Below, in pieces: positions 35,701 through 42,737 of a stretch of 64,000 nucleotides of DNA (its first letter is position 1; the number at the start of each line of letters is the position of its first letter). The DNA lies in assembly GCA_965230535.1 (NCBI GenBank), contig OZ246009.1, positions 1,426,001 through 1,490,000 of the forward strand. The letters are read 5' to 3'. The stretch is from JAUILH01 sp965230535 (GTDB lineage: Bacteria; Bacteroidota; Bacteroidia; Flavobacteriales_D; JAUILH01). The notes under the pieces were generated by a model. That model did no database searches. It saw nothing but the letters and a program-made list of their open reading frames with translations, and was not told the origin of the DNA. A program made the translations under genes and the position numbers.

Positions 35701-36653
35701 CAATGGTGAGTTTTACTGCGCCGGCAGACATTTGCGCGAATGAAACCATTTTAACCGGTTTAGGTAATGGAACGCCAACTGGAGGTGTGTATTCAGGAAC
35801 TGGTGTGACAGACGATGGAAACGGTACCAGCTACTCTTTTGATCCAACTACAGCGGGAGTTGGAGTACATACGATTACATATACGTATACTGATGGTTCG
35901 GGATGTGTGGGAGCAGCTAGTGATGATGTTGAAGTATTTGCAGTACCAGTAATTTCATCGTCATCAGTTACCAATATCTCGTGTTCAGGAGCCGGAGATG
36001 GAAGTATTTCTGTTACAACGTCAGGATCTGGTTTAAGTTATGACTGGGACATTGATGGAACAGGCGATTTCAATGACCCGCAGAGTGTGGCAGGATTAGA
36101 TTCCGGAACCTATGTGCTTCAGCTTATGAATGCAGATGGATGTATGGTGAGTCAGACATTCAATGTAACAGAACCAGCTGCATTAGCATTGTCAGCAACT
36201 TCTACAGATGAACTCCTTGGTTCCGATGGAACCATTGACTTGACGGTAAGTGGAGGAATTCCTAATTACACCTATGATTGGGATAATGACGGAACTGGAG
36301 ATAATGATGATACCCAAGATTTGAACGGTTTAACACCTGGATCTTATACCGTTATTGTATATGACGACAATGGTTGTTCAGATACCTTAACAGTTGATGT
36401 GGGCACGCAGGTTGGGGTGAGTACTTTGGAAGCAATTGACTTTAAAGTGTATCCAAACCCTACTTATGATAATATCACATTGGAATCTAATAAATCTTTG
36501 CCATATACCGTCACATTGTTGGATAACACAGGTAGACTGATTAGTTCTGAGAACGTTTCGACATCAAATTATCAGATAGACTTGAGTGGTTTGAGTAAGG
36601 GGATTTATTTGTTAAAGGTAGATGATCAGGCCGTGCGTGTTGTGAAGAGGTAG
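32793..36653 (+). CDS. Repeat-rich surface adhesin with T9SS type A sorting domain
   Basis: 1286 residues from the ATG at 32793, which starts a clear signal peptide (AFRTLIILFISFCFSNFSKAQ); frames further upstream lack one. Order of parts: a beta domain with many Cys; two nearly identical HYR-type units (ITVCAPTPPNISANSFCQAT…); four or five HYR-like units of the form AVCQNVTVFLDGTGTANITAGDIDNGSSDNC; then SprB-like units with the Asp-rich motif DWDNDGTGDNDDTEDL (four copies); finally a sorting domain starting FKVYPNPTYDNITLES and ending GLSKGIYLLKVDDQAVRVVKR. The last part directs secretion by the type IX system and attachment to the surface. Adhesion or gliding is the likely role, from the known behaviour of HYR and SprB repeats. 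Confidence 0.88.
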   Translation: MAFRTLIILFISFCFSNFSKAQCPYSGATDFCPDLDASTFAVGVSNVVCGSTWGTEHAQVNNMDANCTYLIEYCGAPFDAAIGVFTDGGGMQVAYSGTGCGDDVSFSFTPPSNGNYEFQLDNEGACNTVAANNDLVVTLVSCVSSCTDPDVPNVSASLGTICPSGSSTLSWTGSLNDATAWHVYSGSCGGTLVGTTTGSSIVVNPTSTTSYFVRGEGGCVTPGSCSSGTTVTVTDVSPPVITVCAPTPPNISANSFCQATCPDLTGLVTATDNCTASPTITQSPAAGATLGLGTTTITLTATDGSGNMTTCTVNQTVVDNTSPVITVCAPTPPNISANSFCQATCPDLTGLVTATDNCTASPTITQSPAAGATLGLGTTTITLTATDGSGNMATCTVNQTVVDNTVPTAVCQNVTVFLDGTGTANITAGDIDNGSSDNCGGVSLSAAPSSFTCANLGANNVTLTVTDGNGNTNTCIAVVTVLDTISPTISCPGNQTENPNASCQFVLPNYISTLSITGSDNCGTPTISMSPLAGTTITGTTMITISATDVSGNASTCTFDVVLNDVTNPTAVCQNITVFLDGSGNASITAADIDGGSTDNCVGLSLSASQTTFNCSDIGANNVTLTATDGNGNTNSCMATVTVQDTISPMASCQNVTVYLDGTGNASITAADLDNGSMDNCGSVSLSASQTTFDCTNTGANNVTLTVTDGSGNTGTCSAVVTVLDTISPSLMSCPGNINIVTNNAGCEGIAIWTSPTIMDNCSGGSVSGTHTSGSSFPLGTTTVNYTATDASGNTSSCSFDVIVTSDLSVATDSVHNALCFDSLNGQAFITVTGGTMGYTYDWDHDGTSDNDDSEDQDGLGAGTYNVTVTDVNGCTATGTATIGEPAELSIALDGTTDPTTCGANDGAIMVTTTGGTGAYVFDWDNDGTGDNDDTEDLSGVTAGGYQLTVTDANGCTATTSQTLSDPAAPMVSFTAPADICANETILTGLGNGTPTGGVYSGTGVTDDGNGTSYSFDPTTAGVGVHTITYTYTDGSGCVGAASDDVEVFAVPVISSSSVTNISCSGAGDGSISVTTSGSGLSYDWDIDGTGDFNDPQSVAGLDSGTYVLQLMNADGCMVSQTFNVTEPAALALSATSTDELLGSDGTIDLTVSGGIPNYTYDWDNDGTGDNDDTQDLNGLTPGSYTVIVYDDNGCSDTLTVDVGTQVGVSTLEAIDFKVYPNPTYDNITLESNKSLPYTVTLLDNTGRLISSENVSTSNYQIDLSGLSKGIYLLKVDDQAVRVVKR
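33511..34010 (+). repeat. Two near-identical 252-base tandem repeats in the adhesin gene
   Basis: The unit beginning TCATTACAGTCTGTGCGCC at 33511 recurs at 33763, period 252 bases (84 codons). Only scattered, mostly synonymous differences separate the copies, whereas the other HYR units in the gene have diverged. This points to a recent in-frame duplication or gene conversion. Confidence 0.85.
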
Positions 36654-36663
36654 GATATTTGAC

Positions 36664-36713
36664 TATTGGGAAGTAATTGATCTATTGAGACATAGCTTAA
36701 CTACTTTCCGATA
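36664..36713 (+). terminator. Hairpin after adhesin gene
   Basis: TATTGGGAAGTA (36664-36675) pairs over 12 positions, two of them G-T, with TACTTTCCGATA (36702-36713) around a 26-base loop, starting 11 bases after the adhesin stop codon. There is no T-run. It could end or protect the adhesin transcript. The right arm also resembles the mnmE attachment site (see 36701-36718). Confidence 0.4.
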
Positions 36714-36718
36714 TAAAA
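36701..36718 (-). repeat. Degenerate att-like copy of the mnmE 3' end
   Basis: Read on the minus strand it is TTTTATATCGGAAAGTAG, encoding FYIGK-stop. It matches the attR core (49454-49470) at 15 of 17 positions and has the same orientation as the two clear att copies. It may be the far end of an older or tandem insertion covering 36.7-41.6 kb. Because it is also one arm of a hairpin, chance resemblance cannot be excluded. The rest of the 361-base gap up to 37015 shows no gene. Confidence 0.35.
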
Positions 36719-37014
36719 CATGTTATGGTTTTTCATTAGCTCTTAAACCGAAGGCTTGATTGGCACTAAGTTTATTTGAAGGATAATTGGATGCAATTCT
36801 TGCCATTCTCAATTCCTTAAAATTTTGCTAGGCTATTACTTGTTTCTAATATTAATAACTCATCAGATTTTAGTCTTAAAGTTAGAATTTGAGATGGTGT
36901 TGGTAAAATGAAAAATCACGGTTTTCCGTGAGTTTAGATTCATTTTCTACTCTTATCTTGCAAGCGAACTAATCACTATTGAACAAATACTGTTCGATTG
37001 ATCATTTTGAATTT

Positions 37015-40000
37015 ATGAAAACTATTGCCGTTCTTGCTAAGACACTTATCTTTTTACTTGTTACTAACATCTCATTTGCTCAAAAAAACAATCCGGTTGC
37101 GGGACATGCAGCTCAACTAGTTGACTTTTTGAAGAAGGACTATAATACCATCTCAACTGAGAATCGTCAGGATGAAATGGCCAAGGACAGAGCGAAAGTG
37201 CTTGGGATTTTTAAGTCCTATTTGACTTCAAATGAGATTAAATCTCTGCATTCAATGGGAGCACTGTACGCTACAACCCCTTCTCTACCAACAGCTGTGC
37301 ATACAAACAAGTTGGCGACACAGCACTTGAGCGCAATCTCTCAGATGCCAGTTGGATCAAACGCTGAGGTACTTGCAAAGGTGGAAAACCATAGTATACA
37401 CTTAGTGAATACCGAAATCGACTTTTTAAAAAAACAACACTTCAAGGATGGGAATGAGCTTTTCAGGATCAATCAATCCTTTCTCATTTCAGGAAACACT
37501 TATCTGGCGGAGATGGCACGCATGTTTATAGACAAGTATGACAAGAACTTTAACTTCAAATTAGATCCATATGCTGAAGCCGGAAAGGATGTGTCATTGC
37601 AAAAATCAATTCCCTTTCTTGGTGGAAATTTGGCCTTCTCCACGATCATAGATGGATTGTCTCAGTTCCTTGCCAAACGTATCAAAGAGGAGTTGACAGC
37701 GTACATGATGAGCAACATAAAGACATGGCTGAACAATGCGAATGAGGAAGGGTATCTGGAAGAGTTCAAAATTCTGCTTCCGAAGACTTCCAACTACTTC
37801 ATGAATTTTGAGGCGGATCAACTCACCAATTTTGTACCACAGTTCAAGCAGTACATTGAGGATGATCTCAATCACCTGCTGGAGAATGTACACGATCTGA
37901 AAGAGGCCTCACGTATCAAGCCAATATTGAAACGTTATCCTGATATGGAATTTGCCTTTGAAGCATTGGAGATCATTCCTAAATTATCTGACGTCAAGCA
38001 CTCCATCGACTATTTCGATATCTTGGCCAATACTCGCCTGATGAGTCGCTGGAGGGCGGATACTGAGAATAAATGGAAATTCAACATAGCCCAATCTATC
38101 AAGTTATCCGAGTTGCTAGCGCACAGTCTAACTGTGAACAACGCAGGTAATCCAGAATTCATCAATCTCAATTTTGTCAACAACTATGTGTCTGAGATCA
38201 ACTTTTATGTCTTATACACTGGATTCATCCATCAACAGAACCTGAAGTACTATGATATCCAGTTCAGAGGACCTAGAAATACCAAGGACTTTGCGTTGAA
38301 AGATGGGTTGGAGAATCTGATGAAGGTTATAGGACCTGATGCAAGCAGTGCTTTCAATTACAAGATGTTGGCTGACATTACAGAGCGGCTTACGAGAGAG
38401 TTTTCGTTGATTGCTGAGGAGGCTCAGTCGGTTCAAAAGTACGCACAGAGCATCAAAAAGGCTACTAAGGCCAATATGCCGGTTGGTGTAGACACAGTCT
38501 ACAACTTTCTGGAAGGGACAGTGGACCTAACTGATCGCATGATCGGTGGTGCTGAGATGTTGGTTAACCACATTATTGATGTCCAGAATACCTCCAATCT
38601 TGTAGCCAAGTTGGCAATTCTGGGACCTCTGGGAATTACGAACATAGGAAAAACCATTCAACGGATGGACATCCAAGAGAAGGTGAAGCCATATATTAAT
38701 TCAGCTCATCATGCGAACGAAATTTTTCTAGATCTGCATAACAAACACTTCACATCTGCGATTACCAAGGCACTGTTGATTTTGAATGAGGTGGTGCCAG
38801 AAAACAATTCATCCAAAATAGGTTCGGTAGCGTTTCAAATCTCGATGGTAACCGCTAAACTAAATAATGATACAAGTTTTAAGGATCAGTGGAAGTCAAT
38901 TTTGACGAATTGTAGTACCTGGCAAGCAGCAGCTAGTGTCTTAGTCGACGATGGGGTCAGACAATCTTTAGTTAAACTTAATGAAGAACTCCGGAAAGTT
39001 CAAAGCTACCATGCGGAGCACTTTTCACAGGATCGGAGTTTTTCAAATAAGTTAACGAAATTGCGAAAGGCCATAAATTCAATGGCGCTGATTGGGACAG
39101 GCACTACACATTCTTTAACAAATGATCAGAAGGCGGCCTTTAAATTCGCTGCCACAAATATGCGCTTTCACCGATTAGTACTGTCGTACTATGTGGATAC
39201 ACCGCTTGATGCCATTAAGACAGAGTTAAGCAACAGTATGATGGAGCTAACAGTTGACGGCATGCCGCTATTTAGCGAAGATGACAAAAGGAACTTTGAA
39301 ACCTTGTTTGACAAGTGGGCGAACGCAGGAGCCACTGTCTTGGTTGATGGAGCACTTACAGCGTCAAACAAGACGCTGGTAGATCAGGGCTTAAGAGACC
39401 TAAAAGCTTTTATTCTTGGGTATCTAGAAAGCGACTCACTGATTGTACAGGAAAACATTCCCGCACAACTCATCAAGTTGATCCAGTTTGTGGATCAATT
39501 GGCGCAGGCTGAGGACTCTGAGGATGTGGAGAAAGCCATTGATGCGATTGCCTTGCCAACCGGAAGCTACTCCATAAAAAGAAAGTCAAAGTTCAATGTG
39601 TCCCTTAATGCCTACCCGGGCTTGTTTGGCGCCAATCAGTGGATCGTAAGGCAGAGGGATAATCGTTTGGTAACTCCTAAGTTTACTACAGGATTCACAG
39701 CACCGATTGGTCTGAGTGTGGCCTGGGGGAATAGTGGTTGTTCGCACGGCTTCTTTGTACCTATTATTGATATTGGTGCGCCAACAGCTTTCCGGTTCAA
39801 TGCCCACCGTGACTCGGTGGAACACTTGCCGGATTTCACGTTCCGGAATGTGTTTGCACCTGGATTGTATTACACCTGCGGTTTCAAGAATTCGCCATTC
39901 TCTCTGAATATAGGGATGCAGTACGGTCCCCAATTAACCAAGATTGTCCTCGATGGGGAGGAACCCGACTATCTGGATTCCTTCCGCTTTGGAGCTGCTA

Positions 40001-40056
40001 TCACCTTGGACATTCCATTACTAAATATCTATACGCGTCCAAGAGAGTTCGAATAG
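37015..40056 (+). CDS. Large exported protein of unknown function, paired with a serine protease
   Basis: 1013 residues from the ATG at 37015, which begins a signal peptide (KTIAVLAKTLIFLLVTNISFAQ); a TTG 36 bases upstream is less likely. Residues about 30-850 are almost entirely helical and lack known motifs. The last ~150 residues switch to beta strands with aromatic ends (SLNAYPGLFGANQWIV, TTGFTAPIGLSVAWG, FVPIIDIGAPTAFRFN, GAAITLDIPLLNIY), which looks like a small outer-membrane beta barrel. The next gene starts immediately at the base after its stop codon. Codon use seems richer in C/G-ending codons than in neighbours, fitting acquisition by transfer. No function can be assigned. Confidence 0.7.
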   Translation: MKTIAVLAKTLIFLLVTNISFAQKNNPVAGHAAQLVDFLKKDYNTISTENRQDEMAKDRAKVLGIFKSYLTSNEIKSLHSMGALYATTPSLPTAVHTNKLATQHLSAISQMPVGSNAEVLAKVENHSIHLVNTEIDFLKKQHFKDGNELFRINQSFLISGNTYLAEMARMFIDKYDKNFNFKLDPYAEAGKDVSLQKSIPFLGGNLAFSTIIDGLSQFLAKRIKEELTAYMMSNIKTWLNNANEEGYLEEFKILLPKTSNYFMNFEADQLTNFVPQFKQYIEDDLNHLLENVHDLKEASRIKPILKRYPDMEFAFEALEIIPKLSDVKHSIDYFDILANTRLMSRWRADTENKWKFNIAQSIKLSELLAHSLTVNNAGNPEFINLNFVNNYVSEINFYVLYTGFIHQQNLKYYDIQFRGPRNTKDFALKDGLENLMKVIGPDASSAFNYKMLADITERLTREFSLIAEEAQSVQKYAQSIKKATKANMPVGVDTVYNFLEGTVDLTDRMIGGAEMLVNHIIDVQNTSNLVAKLAILGPLGITNIGKTIQRMDIQEKVKPYINSAHHANEIFLDLHNKHFTSAITKALLILNEVVPENNSSKIGSVAFQISMVTAKLNNDTSFKDQWKSILTNCSTWQAAASVLVDDGVRQSLVKLNEELRKVQSYHAEHFSQDRSFSNKLTKLRKAINSMALIGTGTTHSLTNDQKAAFKFAATNMRFHRLVLSYYVDTPLDAIKTELSNSMMELTVDGMPLFSEDDKRNFETLFDKWANAGATVLVDGALTASNKTLVDQGLRDLKAFILGYLESDSLIVQENIPAQLIKLIQFVDQLAQAEDSEDVEKAIDAIALPTGSYSIKRKSKFNVSLNAYPGLFGANQWIVRQRDNRLVTPKFTTGFTAPIGLSVAWGNSGCSHGFFVPIIDIGAPTAFRFNAHRDSVEHLPDFTFRNVFAPGLYYTCGFKNSPFSLNIGMQYGPQLTKIVLDGEEPDYLDSFRFGAAITLDIPLLNIYTRPREFE

Positions 40057-41286
40057 ATGCGCATGTTTTTGATATACCCTTTTCTCCTGATCGCTGTGAC
40101 AAGAACCAGTGCTCAGGATCAGGTCATACCGCTAGACTCAGTCCAAATGGATCTGGCATCAGAGGATTGGCGATATTTTCCTGAAGATGATACTGTCGTA
40201 GGTGAGAAATTTATGCAGTTGGCTTCCTTTCGACATTTCTATGAATCGGTCTACATCACTCAGCGCAAATATGAAACCGCAGTGTACCAATCGTTGGGAA
40301 GGGTTATTGGAAGTGGGGACAGTGTACTTTCTCATGTGCTCAATACGTCATGGGGACAGCACCGTGCATATGCTAAGAAAGTAAATAACGATTTCTATGA
40401 TGAAGGCGGTATTAGGAGCAGTTTAGAATCACGGGCTGGTGGTTTTCAAGATCCCATAGAATCCGGCTCGATAGATCGGTTGTTCGGTCCCTCACAATAC
40501 GATAGCAGGGTGGAGGTGCGCACCCTCAATCCATTTATCGACTGGCAATTCAAAGTTTGGACGGCCAGCCAGTCAGTGGCCATGGTAGTAGATCGCACCA
40601 AATTGGTTGAGATTTCTGAAGATTACTACGAGCTAGATATCTCCCAAACACTTCAAAATGCATTCTTCTTATGTGATGCCGAACCATTTGGAGATCAGCC
40701 AACGGTTGGTGTTGGAACAGCTTTCTTGGTTGGTTCTGATAGTTTTTGTACGGCTCGTCACGTGTTTGATATGGCTCCCGAGAAGTATGCGGTGGTGTTC
40801 GGATTCGAGACTATTTCCAAGCACGGGGTATACAAGTCTGTGCTTCACAAAAACAACGTCTACTTTGTAGAAGGATTCGTCAGTGGCGGTGTGGACGAGG
40901 AACTGGATATTGCCGTTTTCAAGGTAGACCGTCCAACAGATCTTGTACCCTTAAAATGGAGCTCCACAGTCAGTCTAAAACAAGGCACTCCTGTATACAC
41001 CATTGGAAACCCCCTTGGATTGCCAACAAAGGTTGCGGTCAATGCATCAATCCTGGACAACTCTGATTACCATTATCTGTTTACGTCTGTGGATGCGTAT
41101 AGAGGTAATTCAGGATCACCCGTATTCCGTTTAGATACGCATGAGGTGATAGGCGTTTTGGTGGCTGGAGAACCAGAGTTTCAGGTTGAAGGAAACTGCA
41201 ATATTTCCAAAACCTGTCAGTCTGAGGACTGCATAGGAGAGCGTATAGTTCGGACAGAAAGTATTATTCAGATACTGTCTCGATGA
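40057..41286 (+). CDS. Exported trypsin-like serine protease
   Basis: 409 residues, starting directly after the preceding stop (TAG-ATG). A signal peptide (FLIYPFLLIAVTRTSAQ) precedes an N-terminal region of ~190 residues without known motifs. The C-terminal half is a chymotrypsin-fold peptidase with all three catalytic residues: FCTARHVFD (His235), EELDIAVFKV (Asp284) and YRGNSGSPVF (Ser352). The order and the TIGNPLGLP segment match bacterial trypsin-like peptidases of the DegP/V8 kind, but there is no PDZ domain. The C-terminus has several Cys (GNCNISKTCQSEDC). It probably acts in the periplasm or outside, possibly on or with the upstream protein. Confidence 0.82.
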   Translation: MRMFLIYPFLLIAVTRTSAQDQVIPLDSVQMDLASEDWRYFPEDDTVVGEKFMQLASFRHFYESVYITQRKYETAVYQSLGRVIGSGDSVLSHVLNTSWGQHRAYAKKVNNDFYDEGGIRSSLESRAGGFQDPIESGSIDRLFGPSQYDSRVEVRTLNPFIDWQFKVWTASQSVAMVVDRTKLVEISEDYYELDISQTLQNAFFLCDAEPFGDQPTVGVGTAFLVGSDSFCTARHVFDMAPEKYAVVFGFETISKHGVYKSVLHKNNVYFVEGFVSGGVDEELDIAVFKVDRPTDLVPLKWSSTVSLKQGTPVYTIGNPLGLPTKVAVNASILDNSDYHYLFTSVDAYRGNSGSPVFRLDTHEVIGVLVAGEPEFQVEGNCNISKTCQSEDCIGERIVRTESIIQILSR

Positions 41287-41490
41287 TGTAGTGGATGGTC
41301 TCAAGGTTGATTACAGCACCACGAACTTCTTAGCCACGCTTGCAAACTGTTTCAGTCATCCAGAGGAATAGAACAATTTTGTAGTGCTGTATTTGAGTTC
41401 TTTGAAAACACACTCTATTTCACTTTCTCTTGGATGTCCATCCGCAATTTTCATTTGTCTGATCGTTACTTTCATTACTGTCCTTTTTGT

Positions 41491-41508
41491 CGCCACAATA
41501 TTGTGGTG
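41491..41508. repeat. Palindrome outside the island left end
   Basis: Arms of 9 bases meet without a loop: CCACAAT/ATTGTGG is perfect (41493-41506) and is extended by one G-T and one C-G pair. A protein-binding operator is plausible. No gene starts nearby, so its role is unclear. Confidence 0.4.
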
Positions 41509-41633
41509 AGGGTTTTAGGACACCATTTTTACCCAAAAAGCACAAATTAATTATTCACAGAATGGCTTCTGAATTGATTGATATGAAGGAGTTTTAGGAG
41601 TTTTTTACTGAAGTCTGTGACAATTTGTGCGAC

Positions 41634-41651
41634 CTACTTCCCAATACAAAA
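41634..41651 (-). repeat. Left attachment site copy
   Basis: Minus-strand reading TTTTGTATTGGGAAGTAG encodes FCIGK-stop. The core 41635-41651 matches 49454-49470 at 16 of 17 positions; the difference at glycine (GGG for GGA) and the stop (TAG for TAA) both preserve the peptide. There is no mnmE coding sequence next to it, so it is the displaced copy. Confidence 0.8.
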
Positions 41652-41687
41652 AGTAAGAAGTGTTGATTTTGTTGAGGTTTTGAGTTT

Positions 41688-41707
41688 TGACGTACAAATA
41701 ACGTACA
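41688..41707. repeat. Candidate arm-type recombinase sites, left end
   Basis: TGACGTACA (41688-41696) and AACGTACA (41700-41707), two ACGTAC cores 11 bases apart in the same orientation, 37 bases inside the left att copy. The same two motifs occur beside the integrase gene at the other end. Confidence 0.5.
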
Positions 41708-41810
41708 GAAACTTCAAAAAACTGTGATTTTGATCTATTGACTGCAACAGTAATAATCACTACCTTTTGACAGTTACAATGATATAAATTTTAACTTAAA
41801 TAAAGATGCC

Positions 41811-42290
41811 ATGGATTTTATAACTGTACAAAAGCATGAAATCACTAATCCAAGAGACTTTTCCAGTTTAGCGTTTAATGTGAGAATGTGGTTGAATGAT
41901 GGAACCAGAGACAAACAATTTGTTCGTGAATACTATTCCTTCATGTCTTTTCTATTGGAGAATTTCCCTATCAATCGGGCACATTATGGATACATCAATC
42001 AGAAATCGGGTTTAAATCCTGCAATTGATAATATGACTTCACAAGTTCTAAAAGAGTTTGATGCTACTTTAGGTGATTTAGAAAAGTGGAAGTATGGTAG
42101 TTTTAATATTGAATATCGAATGAGACCCATCGAGTCAATTTTCAGTTGTGAATCAAACTTGATTAAGAAATCAACTTGGTGGAAAAAGTCAGATGATTGT
42201 GTTTCTCAGGAAACATTTGATGAATTGGTTGATCGGTTTTGGTACTTTGTTGAGTACGCTCGAAATAATGGTAAACCTTTAGCAGCCTAA
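41811..42290 (+). CDS. Hypothetical island protein
   Basis: 159 residues, first gene inside the left end. The sequence is mixed alpha with many aromatic residues (NVRMWLNDGTRDKQFVREYYSFMSFLLENF, STWWKKSDDCVSQETFDELVDRFWYFVEYARNN). No signal peptide and no known motif. A possible promoter, TTTTGACA near 41766 and TATAAATTTT near 41784, lies just upstream. It reads in the same direction as the cREC gene that follows 81 bases later. Function unknown. Confidence 0.65.
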   Translation: MDFITVQKHEITNPRDFSSLAFNVRMWLNDGTRDKQFVREYYSFMSFLLENFPINRAHYGYINQKSGLNPAIDNMTSQVLKEFDATLGDLEKWKYGSFNIEYRMRPIESIFSCESNLIKKSTWWKKSDDCVSQETFDELVDRFWYFVEYARNNGKPLAA

Positions 42291-42335
42291 TTGTACAATT
42301 TAAGTGCTTTGAATACGTTGACAATACTAAGTATT

Positions 42336-42353
42336 TAGTTTTGTGTACATTTG
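42336..42353 (+). promoter_or_regulatory. Two overlapping candidate -7 boxes before the cREC gene
   Basis: TAGTTTTG (42336-42343) and TACATTTG (42346-42353) each match TAnnTTTG. A TTGACA lies at 42318. The ATG at 42372 is 18 bases after the second box. Confidence 0.5.
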
Positions 42354-42371
42354 CACCCCAATTTAGAGAAA

Positions 42372-42737
42372 ATGAAACGCCTTTTTCTTGATGATGTAAG
42401 AACAGTTGATATGGTTTATGACAAATCTCAGGTGTCCACCTTTGATGTTGTTAGAACCTATGATGAGTTTATCAATTATGTGAAAGCTAATGGCTTGCCA
42501 GAGTTTGTTAGCTTTGACAATGACCTTGGATTGGACGATAAAAATGAAGTAGCTCCTGATGGATATGCTGTTGCCAAATGGTTAGTTTTTGAATCAGGAT
42601 TGGATCTATCAAACATGAGGTTTCATGTCCATTCAGCTAATCCAGTTGCAACAAGGCAGATAAAGAGTCTTCTAAATAATTATAAGAGGCACCTGAGAAG
42701 TCAACGTAAATCTGAAGACCTGTTAGAATTAGCTTAA
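42372..42737 (+). CDS. Cyclic-phosphate-processing receiver-like (cREC) protein
   Basis: 121 residues from the ATG at 42372; an in-frame TTG at 42351 falls on the promoter box and is rejected. KRLFLDDVRTVDMV, the aspartate pair in FVSFDNDLGLDD, then APDGYAVAKWLVFESGL and FHVHSANPVATRQIKSLLNNY follow the cREC family pattern ('LFLDDvR.p', 'DhDLG….G…A.wL', 'vHSaNP.G...i…l'). This receiver-derived family has been predicted by comparative genomics to process cyclic phosphate ends of RNA or nucleotides, often in conflict or RNA-repair settings. Its end overlaps the end of the opposing Fic gene by 4 bases. Functional link to Fic is inferred. Confidence 0.75.
   Translation: MKRLFLDDVRTVDMVYDKSQVSTFDVVRTYDEFINYVKANGLPEFVSFDNDLGLDDKNEVAPDGYAVAKWLVFESGLDLSNMRFHVHSANPVATRQIKSLLNNYKRHLRSQRKSEDLLELA

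Larger units (their letters stand above)
41287..41810. other. 524-base junction region: island left end
   Basis: No gene is seen. The stretch contains a near-perfect palindrome at 41491-41508 (CCACAATATTGTGG core), the left attachment copy at 41634-41651 and two ACGTAC sites at 41688-41707. Sequence left of 41634 would be chromosome or an older insertion; sequence to the right belongs to the integrase-bearing element. Confidence 0.6.

Noticed and set aside
39586..39933. 115-residue minus-strand frame
   Set aside because: Antisense to the beta-strand end of the 1013-residue protein, with no signal or motif.
42351..42371. Upstream TTG start for the cREC protein
   Set aside because: It falls on a TAnnTTTG promoter box, and the family begins at the LFLDD segment right after the ATG at 42372.
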